A DNA stretch of 42,993 nt from Streptomyces sp. SID486 (GCF_009865385.1 NZ_WWJT01000376.1:1-42993), one strand, 5' to 3'. Positions 32,345 through 40,381 are shown, counted from the first letter of the stretch. A program made the numbers and translations. The notes: generated by a model not told the origin, from the letters alone.

Positions 32345-32701
32345 ATGACCGACCTCTCCGCCCTGCACCCCGTCTTCCGCCGGCAGATCGAATGCATGAT
32401 GGCCGACGACAAGCAGGGCCTCATGGAGATCTACCACCCGGAGGTGAAGTCGCTCCGCTTCCAGGGCGTGCTGGAGGGCAAGGAGGCCATCAGCGACCTG
32501 ATGGAGAAGTACGAGGACCTCCAGCCCGAGTTCCTCGGGGTGCTGGAGTACGTGCACAGCGACGACCAGATCATGACGCGCAGCGCCATGCGCATCAAGG
32601 GCGAGGAGATCGTCGCGGTCGGTTCGTACGTCATCAGGGACGGCAAGATCTGGCGCCAGTTCGGCTGCGACGAGGGCGGCGTCCGGGACTGGTGGGCGTG
32701 A
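32345..32701 (+). CDS. SnoaL/NTF2-like protein
   Basis: Small soluble protein of 118 residues with the NTF2-like alpha+beta cone pattern: an N-terminal helix followed by DKQGLMEIYHPEVKSLRF, LEGKEAISDLMEKYEDL, and strands ending SYVIRDGKIWRQFGCD. In polyketide pathways such proteins act as cyclases, epoxide-opening enzymes or hydroxylase partners; which applies here is unknown. ATG at 32345 follows a near-perfect AGGAGG (32335-32340). It is the first gene of the operon SnoaL-like, glycosyltransferase, duplicated-domain protein, HMGS-like, ECH, P450, and lies 79 bp after operator D. Confidence 0.8.
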   Translation: MTDLSALHPVFRRQIECMMADDKQGLMEIYHPEVKSLRFQGVLEGKEAISDLMEKYEDLQPEFLGVLEYVHSDDQIMTRSAMRIKGEEIVAVGSYVIRDGKIWRQFGCDEGGVRDWWA

Positions 32702-32705
32702 CGCG

Positions 32706-33968
32706 GTGCGGATCCTGGTCACCACCTCGCCCGGACACGGGCACACCTTCGCCACCGTTCCGCTGACCTGGGCCTTCCGCGCGGCCGGCCACGAGGTGCT
32801 GTTCGCCACGGCGGGCAGGCTGCCCGGCGACCTGCCCGGCGTGGTGGGGGCGGGCCTGCACGTCGCCCGGATCGCGTCGCCCGACCGCATGGAAGCGCTG
32901 CGCGCCCGGCTGCGGGAGCGGACCCGCGCCGAGGCCGAGCGGCTCGGCCTGAGCCCGGCGCGGATGGCCGAGCGCCAGATCGAGGAGTGCCGCCGCGCCC
33001 GCGACGTACGCGACGGCAACGGCTGGGCGTTCGCCGCCCGCATCTTCGGTCCGATGTCCGCCGGAACGCTCGACGGACTGGTGGAGGCGGCCGTCCGCTG
33101 GCAGCCCGACCTCGTGGTGTTCGAGTCGATGCAGGGCGGCGGCCCGCTGGTGGCCGCGCTGCTCGGGGTGCCGGCCGTGGAGCATCCCATCGGCTTCGCC
33201 CGGGGTCCGCAGGTCGTCGACGCCCTCGCCGCCTACCTCGCCGAGGACTACGCACGCCACGGGGTGCGGCCGCCGCGCCGCACCACCGCGCTCGACGTCT
33301 CCCCGCCCAGCATGGGAATCGGCCCCGCCTACGGCCGCCCCATGCGCTACGTGCCGTTCAACGGCGGCGGGCTGGTCGGCGACTGGCTCGGGCCGCGGAC
33401 CGGGCGGCGCAGGATCGCCGTGACCCTGGGCACGGTCCTGCCCGAACAGGGGCACGGCGGGTTCGCACCGGTCGTCGAGGCCGCCGCGACCGTGGACGCC
33501 GAGTTCGTGCTCACCGCGGAGCACGCCCGGCTGGCGGAGCACGGCCCACTGCCGGACAACGTCCGCGGCTGCGGCTACGTGCCGCTGCGAGCCCTGCTGG
33601 AGAGCTGCGACGCGCTCGTGCACCACGGCGGTTCGTCCACCACCCTCACGGCACTGGACGCCGGGGTGCCGCAACTGGTGCTGCCGCACATGTCCGACCA
33701 CTTCATCAACGCCGAGGCGGTCCGGCGGCGCGGCTGCGGAGTCGTCGTCGAGGACCGCGCCGAGCTGACCGGCGCCCTCGGCGAGACGCTCGGCGACCCC
33801 GCCCTCGGTGCTGCCGCGCGAGAGGTCCGCGCGGAGATGGCGGCCCTTCCCCCGCCCGCCCGGGTGGCCGACGAACTGATCCGCTGGGCCCTCGCCGACG
33901 GGCCCGACGCCGCACCGCGGACGGCACCGCCGCCGCCGGTATCCGCTCAGCGAGGAGCCACGACGTGA
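32706..33968 (+). CDS. GT1-family glycosyltransferase, probable rhamnosyltransferase
   Basis: Cytoplasmic GT-B enzyme of 420 residues. The N-terminal acceptor domain starts RILVTTSPGHGHTFATVPL and ends with a His-rich segment typical of macrolide glycosyltransferases. The C-terminal domain has the donor-binding signature HHGGSSTTLTALDAGVPQLV followed by LPHMSDHFINAEAV. With rmlA-D in the cluster, dTDP-L-rhamnose is the likely donor and the polyketide the acceptor; this is inference. GTG at 32706 lies five bases after the upstream stop, and the stop overlaps the next gene (GTGA). Confidence 0.92.
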   Translation: MRILVTTSPGHGHTFATVPLTWAFRAAGHEVLFATAGRLPGDLPGVVGAGLHVARIASPDRMEALRARLRERTRAEAERLGLSPARMAERQIEECRRARDVRDGNGWAFAARIFGPMSAGTLDGLVEAAVRWQPDLVVFESMQGGGPLVAALLGVPAVEHPIGFARGPQVVDALAAYLAEDYARHGVRPPRRTTALDVSPPSMGIGPAYGRPMRYVPFNGGGLVGDWLGPRTGRRRIAVTLGTVLPEQGHGGFAPVVEAAATVDAEFVLTAEHARLAEHGPLPDNVRGCGYVPLRALLESCDALVHHGGSSTTLTALDAGVPQLVLPHMSDHFINAEAVRRRGCGVVVEDRAELTGALGETLGDPALGAAAREVRAEMAALPPPARVADELIRWALADGPDAAPRTAPPPPVSAQRGATT

Positions 33969-34822
33969 CCGACACGACCGACACACCTGACGAGGCACGC
34001 ACCCCCTCCCTCCACTCGGCCAACTCCGGGTTCACCGTGCACCGCACCGGCCAGCTGGAGTACGGCTTCGCCGCCGAGGGCGGCGAGTTCGGGGCCGACC
34101 TGGTGCGCTACCTGAACAACGCCCAGGGCGACGTGATGGGCGCCTACCTCTACAAGGAGGTCCTGGGCGCCAAGGACAAGCTGCACTGGTTCGTGCACCT
34201 GAAGTCCCCGCACGACTACCAGCGGCTGCTCACGATGGTCGACCACGACCGCGACTACCAGGACATCTCCACCCTCGACCGGCTGCCCGGCAAGGGCGGC
34301 GGCAACTGGGAGCGCATGTTCCTGCCGGGCACCTTCTCGGAACGCATCCTGTGCCCCCAGCACGGCGTGGGACACCCGCCCGAGGGTGCGGTCGACCCGT
34401 CCGAGATGTTCACCGACCCGGCCGTGTACCAGACCAGCCAGCCCGAGTCGGTGCAGCTGACCACGGCCAGCGCGGGCGCGGTCGTCCTGCGCTCCGCGAA
34501 GGCCCGCTACGCCCTGCGCGACCAGGCGCGTTACTACGGCGTGGAATGGTCGGAGTACGTCAACACCAGGCTGCCGGGCGAGGTGACCGCCTTCCTCTAC
34601 GAGGAGATCTTCGGCCGGCAGGACACCCTGCACTGGCTCGTCCACCTGCGCTCCCTCGACGCCTACGAGAAGATCGAGTCACTGGCCGGTGACCCGGCCT
34701 ACCAGGAACTGCAGGGCAAGAAGCGCGTCCCCGACCAGTACGGTGGCGGCGGCTGGGCCGACCTGTTCGTGCCCGGCAGCATCCAGGACACCGTCCTGGT
34801 GCCGTACACCCCGGCGGACTGA
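33965..34822 (+). CDS. Duplicated-domain protein 1 (probable DUF6039 family)
   Basis: Protein of 285 residues built of two copies of one domain. Copy 1 (about 14-115) has LHSANSGFTVHRTGQLEYGF, then YLYKEVLGAKDKLHWFVHLK. Copy 2 (about 160-280) has TASAGAVVLRSAKARYALRD, then FLYEEIFGRQDTLHWLVHLR. The pattern G-E-x6-YEE-x-FG-x2-D-x-LHWL-x-HL ends each core, and each copy closes with a W-x-x-x-F/L-x-PG segment. The same pair occurs in the proteins at 40382 and 41264. I believe this is DUF6039, of unknown function; the size and predicted strand-helix order suggest a ferredoxin-like (dimeric alpha/beta-barrel) fold. It sits between the glycosyltransferase and HMGS genes, with a GTGA overlap. Confidence 0.7.
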   Translation: MTDTTDTPDEARTPSLHSANSGFTVHRTGQLEYGFAAEGGEFGADLVRYLNNAQGDVMGAYLYKEVLGAKDKLHWFVHLKSPHDYQRLLTMVDHDRDYQDISTLDRLPGKGGGNWERMFLPGTFSERILCPQHGVGHPPEGAVDPSEMFTDPAVYQTSQPESVQLTTASAGAVVLRSAKARYALRDQARYYGVEWSEYVNTRLPGEVTAFLYEEIFGRQDTLHWLVHLRSLDAYEKIESLAGDPAYQELQGKKRVPDQYGGGGWADLFVPGSIQDTVLVPYTPAD

Positions 34823-34827
34823 CCGCC

Positions 34828-36060
34828 ATGGCCGTGGGCATCGAGGCCGTCAACGCCTATGTCGGGCAGGCGTCGCTCGGCGTACCGCAGCTCTTCGAGG
34901 CCCGCGGCCTGGACGACCGCCGCAGAGGCAACCTCATGATGGAGCGCAAGTCCGTCAACCTGCCCTGCGAGGACCCGGTCACCAACGCGGTGAACGCCGC
35001 CAGACCCCTCGTCGACGAGCTGACTCCGCAGGAGCGGGACCGGATCGAGCTGATCGTCGTGGGCACCGAGTCCGGTCTGGACTTCGGCAAGCCGATCAGC
35101 ACCTACGTGCAGCACTACCTCGGGCTCGGCAGACGCTGCCGGTCCTTCGAGGTGAAGCACGCCTGCTACGGCGGCACGGCCGCGCTGCAGACCGCGGCCG
35201 GCATCATCGCCACCAGCCCGGTACCCGGCGCCAAGGCGCTGGTCATCGCCGCCGACGCCTCCAGCGTCGTGGCCCGCGACACCTACTGGGAGCCCTCGCA
35301 GGGGGCCGGCGCCGTGGCGATGCTCGTCGGCGGCGCCCCCGCCGTCCTCGCGCTCGACCCGGGCGCCAACGGCTACCACAGCTTCGAGGTGATGGACACC
35401 CTCAGGCCACGCCCCGACCTGGAGGCCGGCGACTCCGACCTGTCGCTGATGGCCTACATGGAGTGCGTGGTGCACAGCTTCGCCGCCTACCGGGAGCGCG
35501 TGCCGTCCGCCGACCTGACGACCACCTTCGACCAGCTGGTCTTCCACACGCCGTTCGCCGGCATGGTCAAGGGCGCCTACCGCAGGCTGCGGCGCGCCCA
35601 GGCCCCCGCCGGCCCCCGCGAGATCGACCACGACTTCGCGGAACGGGTCGAACCCTGCCTGCGCTACGCCACCCAGGTCGGCAACGTCTACTCGGCGGCC
35701 CTCTACCTGGCGCTGTGCTCGATGATCGACCACGTCCGGCTCGACGCCCCCAAGAGGGTCGGCATGTTCTCGTACGGCTCCGGCTGCGCCTCGGAGTTCT
35801 ACAGCGGCGTCGTCTCGCCGGAGGGCGGCCGGCAGCTGGCCGGCCGCGGGATCGCCGCCGCCATCGCCGACCGCCAGCCGCTCACCATGCAGCAGTACGA
35901 GCTGATCAGCGACCTCGGCGTCGAACGCATGAGCGGCGTCCGGGACCACGCCTACGACGTCACCCCCTACGCGGAGGTGTACGAGAACCGATTCGCCGGC
36001 CGGGGGCTGCTGGTGCTCGACAAAGTGGTCGACTTCCACCGCCGTTACCGATGGAGCTGA
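34828..36060 (+). CDS. HMG-CoA synthase-like enzyme for polyketide beta-branching (PksG type)
   Basis: Thiolase-fold enzyme of 410 residues that adds an acetyl or related carbanion from a donor ACP to the beta-keto group of an ACP-bound polyketide. The family catalytic set is intact: Glu81 (VGTESGLDFG), Cys113 (VKHACYGGTAAL) and His240 (QLVFHTPFAGMVKGA). Also visible are the early GVPQLFEARGLD and late FSYGSGCASEFYSG blocks. ATG at 34828 lies five bases after the upstream stop. With the ECH next door this makes half of a beta-branching cassette, a feature of trans-AT and some cis-AT polyketide synthases rather than of primary mevalonate metabolism. Confidence 0.94.
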   Translation: MAVGIEAVNAYVGQASLGVPQLFEARGLDDRRRGNLMMERKSVNLPCEDPVTNAVNAARPLVDELTPQERDRIELIVVGTESGLDFGKPISTYVQHYLGLGRRCRSFEVKHACYGGTAALQTAAGIIATSPVPGAKALVIAADASSVVARDTYWEPSQGAGAVAMLVGGAPAVLALDPGANGYHSFEVMDTLRPRPDLEAGDSDLSLMAYMECVVHSFAAYRERVPSADLTTTFDQLVFHTPFAGMVKGAYRRLRRAQAPAGPREIDHDFAERVEPCLRYATQVGNVYSAALYLALCSMIDHVRLDAPKRVGMFSYGSGCASEFYSGVVSPEGGRQLAGRGIAAAIADRQPLTMQQYELISDLGVERMSGVRDHAYDVTPYAEVYENRFAGRGLLVLDKVVDFHRRYRWS

Positions 36061-36061
36061 T

Positions 36062-36847
36062 GTGGATCTGTCAACCGGACGGACCCTGCGCGTGGAGCGG
36101 CGGCGCGAGACGCTCCACGTCGTCATCGACCGCCCCGACCGCGACAACGGCATCAACGACGCACTGATGCGGGAGCTGCACGCCGCCCTCGACGAGGCCG
36201 AGCGGGATCCCGCGGTGCGGCTCGTCGTCGTCGAGAGCAGCGGTCCGGTCTTCTGCTCGGGCATGGACCTCGGCGACGCCGCCGACAGCGACCGCGCCGA
36301 CGACGGCCTCGCGGCCCGCGGCGGCCAGGTCTTCTACCGGCTGCTGGAACGGCTGACGACGCTTCCCCGCGTGGTGGTGAGCGTGGTCGACGGCCGCGTC
36401 ACCGGCGGCGGCGTCGGAATCGCCGCGGCCAGCGACTTCGTGTTCGCGAGCACGCGCAGCAGCTTCGCCCTGCCCGAGGCCCTGTGGGGCCTGCTGCCCT
36501 GCTGCGTGCTGCCGTTCCTGATCCGCCGCACCGGCTTCCAGCCCGCGTACGCCATGACCCTGAGCACCCTGCCGGTCACCGCCGAACGGGCCGCCGGCAT
36601 CCACCTGGTGGACGAGGTCACGGACGACGCCCGGCCCGCCCTGCGCCGGCTCGCCTCCCGGCTCACCAAGATCGACACGAGTGTGGTCGCCGACGCCAAG
36701 CGCTACTTCGAGCAGCTGCGGCAGCCGGCGGAACACCACGAGCAGGCGGCCGTCGCCGAATTCGCCCGGCTGATGTCCTCACCCGCCGTGCGGGCCCGCA
36801 TCGCCGGCTTCGCGCACCACCAGCAGATGCCCTGGGAGAACCGGTGA
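36062..36847 (+). CDS. Enoyl-CoA hydratase-like dehydratase of the beta-branching cassette (ECH1/PksH type)
   Basis: Crotonase-fold enzyme of 261 residues expected to dehydrate the HMG-like branch made by the preceding enzyme. Motifs are VIDRPDRDNGINDALMREL near the N-terminus, GPVFCSGMDLGDA, the oxyanion-hole segment VDGRVTGGGVGIAAASDFVF and EALWGLLPCCVLPFLIRRTG, which resembles PksH-type dehydratases. A second ECH (decarboxylase) is not in this window. GTG at 36062 follows the HMGS stop by one base; an overlapping ATG at 36060 is out of frame. The stop overlaps the P450 start (GTGA). Confidence 0.92.
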   Translation: MDLSTGRTLRVERRRETLHVVIDRPDRDNGINDALMRELHAALDEAERDPAVRLVVVESSGPVFCSGMDLGDAADSDRADDGLAARGGQVFYRLLERLTTLPRVVVSVVDGRVTGGGVGIAAASDFVFASTRSSFALPEALWGLLPCCVLPFLIRRTGFQPAYAMTLSTLPVTAERAAGIHLVDEVTDDARPALRRLASRLTKIDTSVVADAKRYFEQLRQPAEHHEQAAVAEFARLMSSPAVRARIAGFAHHQQMPWENR

Positions 36848-38097
36848 CCACGACACCCGACAAGCCCGTCCCGCTGCCCGACGGCTCCGCCCCGGACCCC
36901 TACCCGCTGTACGCGGACCTCAGGGCGAAGGGCGAGGTGCACGCCGTCCGGGAGCCCACCGGCCTGTGCCGGTGGACCTTTCCGGGATACGAGCACGGGC
37001 GGCGCATGCTCGCCGACCCCCGCCTCACCAAGGACCCCCGGGCCGCCTGGGACGAGCTGGCCGCCGCCGGATACGTCACCGGCGACCCGCACACCGACCG
37101 GCACATGTTCCACCTGCTCAACACCGACCCGCCGGACCACACGCGGCTGCGGGCCATGGTCCAGCGCAGCTTCAGCGCCGGACGGGCCGCCACGCTGCGC
37201 CCGACGGTGGTGCGCACGGTCCGTGAACTCCTCGACGGACTCGACCCGCACGCCACCGTGGACCTGATCGCCGACTACGCCCTCCCGCTCGCGGTCCGTG
37301 TCATCGGCGAGATCCTCGGCGTGCCGACCGGGAACTTCGACGAGTACCACGCCTGGGCCTCCGCAGGGCTGGCCGTGCCCGGCGCGGCCGCCCCCATGAG
37401 CCGTGCCGAGGCGTACGGCCACATGCGCGACTTCTTCGCCGGCCTCGTCGCCCGCAGGCGTGCGGAGCTGCGCAAGCGGGCCGACGTGCCCGCCGAGCCG
37501 GATGTGCTCACCGCCCTGCTGCTGGCCCAGGAGGACGGCGGACCGCTCACCGACGACGAGATGACGGCGCTGCTCATCTTCCTGCTCAACACCGGGCAGG
37601 AACCGACCGTGAGCATGGTCGCGAACGGGATGCTGGCACTGCTGCGCCACCCCGGGCAGCTCGCCCTGCTGGCGGGCGAACCGAAGCTGCTGCCGACGGC
37701 GGTCGACGAGTTCCTCCGTTACGACGGCCCGGTGGCCCTGTCCACCCTGCGCATCGCCCGCGAGGACATCGAGGTGGACGGCACCGTGGTCCCCCGGGGC
37801 GGCATCGTCTCTGTCGTCATGAGCTCCGCCGACCGGGACGAGCGGCGCTTCGCCGACCCCGACCGGCTCGACATCACCCGCTCGCCCAATCCGCACCTGG
37901 CGTTCGGCCACGGCATCCACCGCTGCGTCGGCGTGCCCCTCGCCCGGCTCATCGGCGAGACCGCCTTCGGGGAGCTGCTGGCCCGCCACCCGGAGCCCAC
38001 GCTGGCCTGCGCCCCGGAAGAGCTGCGCTGGCGGCCCACCCGCGTGATGCGCTCACTGGCCGCCCTGCCCGTCCTGCTCGCCCCGCCCGGCACGTGA
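36844..38097 (+). CDS. Cytochrome P450 monooxygenase
   Basis: Soluble bacterial P450 of 417 residues, probably hydroxylating or epoxidising the polyketide. The heme signature AFGHGIHRCVGVPLAR has the thiolate at Cys361; the ExxR pair is Glu289-Arg292 (DEFLRY). The I-helix reads NTGQEPTVSM at about 249-258, so the conserved oxygen-activating Thr after the acid is Pro254, with Thr255 next. GTG at 36844 overlaps the ECH stop and gives a normal N-terminus (PDPYPLYADLRAKG). Last gene of the six-gene operon, before a strong hairpin. Redox partners are not encoded nearby. Confidence 0.94.
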   Translation: MTTTPDKPVPLPDGSAPDPYPLYADLRAKGEVHAVREPTGLCRWTFPGYEHGRRMLADPRLTKDPRAAWDELAAAGYVTGDPHTDRHMFHLLNTDPPDHTRLRAMVQRSFSAGRAATLRPTVVRTVRELLDGLDPHATVDLIADYALPLAVRVIGEILGVPTGNFDEYHAWASAGLAVPGAAAPMSRAEAYGHMRDFFAGLVARRRAELRKRADVPAEPDVLTALLLAQEDGGPLTDDEMTALLIFLLNTGQEPTVSMVANGMLALLRHPGQLALLAGEPKLLPTAVDEFLRYDGPVALSTLRIAREDIEVDGTVVPRGGIVSVVMSSADRDERRFADPDRLDITRSPNPHLAFGHGIHRCVGVPLARLIGETAFGELLARHPEPTLACAPEELRWRPTRVMRSLAALPVLLAPPGT

Positions 38098-38120
38098 CCG
38101 GTACACCCCCCGGCCGCCCC

Positions 38121-38176
38121 GGCGCGGACAGCGGGAGGGCGCCCCGTACCCGGGGCGCCCTCCCGCTGTCCGCGCC
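38121..38176. terminator. Long bidirectional hairpin between P450 and DUF3224 genes
   Basis: Perfect 26-bp arms (38121-38146 and 38151-38176) around TACC, in the 86-bp gap between convergent genes. Expected to terminate both operons. Confidence 0.9.
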
Positions 38177-38183
38177 GACGGCC

Positions 38184-38567
38184 TCACTCCAGACTGAACT
38201 CCAGGGTGTAGTCGGCGTTCTCGTAGCCGCCCGTGCCGCCGAGGCCGACCAGCTCACCCGACCCGGAGCCGGGGGCGACCTCCCAGGTGACGTGCGCGCC
38301 GGTGGCGTCGAACGTCCCCCGCAGCAGCAGCACGAACGAGCCCTTGCGGCCCGACAGTTCGCCCTCGAAACGCTGTGTCCCGACGAAACGGGCCGGCCCC
38401 TCCCCGGGGTAGACCAGCAGCCAGTCGCACCGCCCGCGGCCCTGGAGATCGCCGCTGAACGCGGCCTCGGACTGCGCGGCGGCCTGCTTGCTCTGCCCCT
38501 CGGCCTCGGCGATGGACGTCTCCATCCAGTCGGTGACGTCCAGCGTGCCCTTGGCGGTCGTGGTCAT
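38184..38567 (-). CDS. DUF3224-type (allene oxide cyclase-like barrel) protein 2
   Basis: Soluble protein of 127 residues matching DUF3224: GTLDVTDWMETSIAEAEGQS at the start, FSGDLQGRGRCDWLLVYPGE, ARFVGTQRFEGELSGRKGSF and the C-terminal VAPGSGSGELVGLGGTGGYE. It is closer to the typical family pattern than the paralogue at 29028. Two such barrels in one cluster suggest two binding or cyclising steps, but no activity can be read. ATG at 38567 gives the family start; an in-frame extension to 38618 is Pro/Arg-rich and unlikely. Last gene of the rmlD-methyltransferase-DUF3224 operon. Confidence 0.85.
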   Translation of the reverse strand: MTTTAKGTLDVTDWMETSIAEAEGQSKQAAAQSEAAFSGDLQGRGRCDWLLVYPGEGPARFVGTQRFEGELSGRKGSFVLLLRGTFDATGAHVTWEVAPGSGSGELVGLGGTGGYENADYTLEFSLE

Positions 38568-38627
38568 GAAGGGTCCTTCCCTCGGTGGGGGACGGCGCGC
38601 CGGCACCGGGCCGGACACACCGGTCGG

Positions 38628-39371
38628 TCAGGACGTCCGTCGCCAGTAGACGCCCCAGGCATCGATCGGGACGATCTCGTCGGTGATGTCCTGTGCCTCA
38701 CGGTAGTCGTGCACCGCCTGCCGGCACGCGGAAATGCGATAGTCGTCGATGATCACGAAGCCGCCCGCGGACAGCTTCGGGTACAGGTTGACGAGTGCGT
38801 CCCTCGTGGACCCGTACAGGTCGCCGTCGAGCCGGAGCACGGCCAGCCGCTCGATCGGCGCGCGCGGCAGGGTTGCGTCGAACCAGCCGGCCAGGAAGCG
38901 CACCTGATCGTCCAGCAGGCCGTACCGCCGGAAGTTCTCCTCGACCTCGGCCTGCGGGACCGCCAGCACGTCGTTGAACCGGTCCAGGGCGATCTCCCGG
39001 TCCCGGGGGTGCCCCGCGGACGAGTCCGGGATGCCCTCGAAGGAGTCGGCCACCCACACGGTGCGGTCCTTCTCCCCGTACGCGGCCAGCAGGGCGCGCA
39101 TGAAGATGGTCACGCCGCCGCGCCACACACCGGTCTCGATCAGGTCGCCGGGCACCCCGTCGGCGATCACCCGCTCCACGCAGGACTGCAGGTTGTCCAG
39201 CCGTTCCAGGCCGACCATCGTGTGCGCGACGGACGGCCAGTCCAGGCCGGCGCTGCGCCGTTCCTGGTCGTACTCGCGGCCGGGATGCCAGTCCACGGCC
39301 TGCGGCGGGTCCTGGTAGATGACGTTGGTCAGGATCCGCTTCATCAGATCGAGGTACAGCTCAGCGGGCAC
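38628..39371 (-). CDS. TylF/MycF-like sugar O-methyltransferase
   Basis: SAM- and metal-dependent methyltransferase of 247 residues, the usual TylF/MycF length. Conserved blocks are ELYLDLMKRILTNVIYQDPP, TMVGLERLDNLQSCVERVI, IETGVWRGGVTIFMRALLAA (SAM loop), VADSFEGIPD, RLDGDLYGSTRDALVNLYPK and GGFVIIDDYRIS. This family methylates O-3 of deoxyallose in tylosin/mycinamicin and O-4 of rhamnose in spinosyn (SpnH). GTG at 39371 overlaps rmlD by 11 bp, tying it to rhamnose. With the MycE-like enzyme it predicts a di-O-methyl sugar; positions are inferred. Confidence 0.92.
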   Translation of the reverse strand: MPAELYLDLMKRILTNVIYQDPPQAVDWHPGREYDQERRSAGLDWPSVAHTMVGLERLDNLQSCVERVIADGVPGDLIETGVWRGGVTIFMRALLAAYGEKDRTVWVADSFEGIPDSSAGHPRDREIALDRFNDVLAVPQAEVEENFRRYGLLDDQVRFLAGWFDATLPRAPIERLAVLRLDGDLYGSTRDALVNLYPKLSAGGFVIIDDYRISACRQAVHDYREAQDITDEIVPIDAWGVYWRRTS

Positions 39372-40233
39372 TGCTCACTCCCAGGTATTCGTCGAGCGCC
39401 ACCTGCCAGGGGCGGCGTATCCGCCGGACGAACGGGGGCAGTTCGCCGCTGAGCGGAGTGTGGCGGGGGCGGGGCGCGGAGGTGGTCACCGGATGCCGCA
39501 CGGGCACGACCCGCGCCGGGACGCCGAGCCGCTCCAGGGCCCTCCTGCCCAGCCGGTACCAGGACGCGCTGCCCTGGTTGACCAGGTGGTAGCGGCCGCT
39601 CGCCGCGCCGTGCCGCAGCAGGTCGAGGACGGCGGCGGCGAAGTCCACGGTGTACGTGGGGGACATGACGACGTCGTCCACGATGCGCACCTCGCCGGTG
39701 CGCCGGGCGGCCTCGGCGATGCGGTCGACGAAGCAGGCGCGCCGGTCCGGACGGTCCGGCGGCGGGCCGAAGAGGGCGGCGGTCCGTACGACGAGGTGCC
39801 GCCGCGGGCTGGCCAGCCGGGTCTCCTGCTCACCGGCCAGCTTGGTGACGCCGTACGTCTGCAGCGGGCTCGGCAGGTCGTCGGGCAGGTAGCCGCGTTC
39901 ACCCCTGCCGTCGAAGACGAAGTCCGAACTGACGTAGACGGGCACCGCGCCGGTCTCGGCACAGGCCCGGCTGACCCAGCGGGCGCCGAGCGCGTTGACG
40001 GCGTACGCCTCCTCCGGCTCCCGGTCGCACCGGTCCGCCGGCATCAGCACCGCCGCGTTGACGCACGCGTCCGGCGCGATGTCCCGCAGCGCCCGCGACA
40101 CCTGTGCGCGGTCGGTGACGTCGACGTCCCGGCGCCCCAGGGCCGTCAGTTCCATGCCCTGCCGGTCCGCGTCCGCCACGGCGCGGAAACCGGCACCGAG
40201 CAAGCCCTCGGCCCCGAGCAGCAGTATCCGCAT
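39361..40233 (-). CDS. rmlD: dTDP-4-dehydrorhamnose reductase
   Basis: SDR enzyme of 290 residues performing the last step to dTDP-L-rhamnose with NAD(P)H. Motifs are ILLLGAEGLLGAGF (nucleotide site), CVNAAVLMPADRCDREPEEA, VSSDFVFDGRGERGY and YGVTKLAGEQ (catalytic Tyr/Lys). It is separated from rmlABC by 27 kb but shares the same operator type (operator E, 56 bp upstream). ATG at 40233 gives the family start; the open frame extends further only through the intergenic region. Confidence 0.9.
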   Translation of the reverse strand: MRILLLGAEGLLGAGFRAVADADRQGMELTALGRRDVDVTDRAQVSRALRDIAPDACVNAAVLMPADRCDREPEEAYAVNALGARWVSRACAETGAVPVYVSSDFVFDGRGERGYLPDDLPSPLQTYGVTKLAGEQETRLASPRRHLVVRTAALFGPPPDRPDRRACFVDRIAEAARRTGEVRIVDDVVMSPTYTVDFAAAVLDLLRHGAASGRYHLVNQGSASWYRLGRRALERLGVPARVVPVRHPVTTSAPRPRHTPLSGELPPFVRRIRRPWQVALDEYLGVSSAR

Positions 40234-40289
40234 GGCCTCCGCCTTCCAGACTCTCGCCGGACCAGCCTCGCCCGTGGGGCCGCCCGGGT

Positions 40290-40307
40290 CTGCTCCAAAC
40301 TGAGCAG
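40290..40307. promoter_or_regulatory. Cluster operator E (perfect CTGCTC-N6-GAGCAG)
   Basis: CTGCTC-CAAACT-GAGCAG, perfect arms. It sits in the 148-bp divergent gap, 56 bp from rmlD and 74 bp from the duplicated-domain gene at 40382. The match to operator D extends outside the arms (GAGCAGAC in both). Confidence 0.82.
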
Positions 40308-40381
40308 ACCCCCCGCGCCCTCGCCCCCTAGCGTTCCGGCCTGACGCACCCAGCTGGACGACCCCCAGGAGGCGGGCCCCG

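Noticed and set aside
34828..36060. Primary-metabolism HMG-CoA synthase (mevalonate pathway)
   Set aside because: No mevalonate genes nearby; the protein is coupled to a PksH-type ECH, a P450 and a glycosyltransferase, so the beta-branching role is far more likely.
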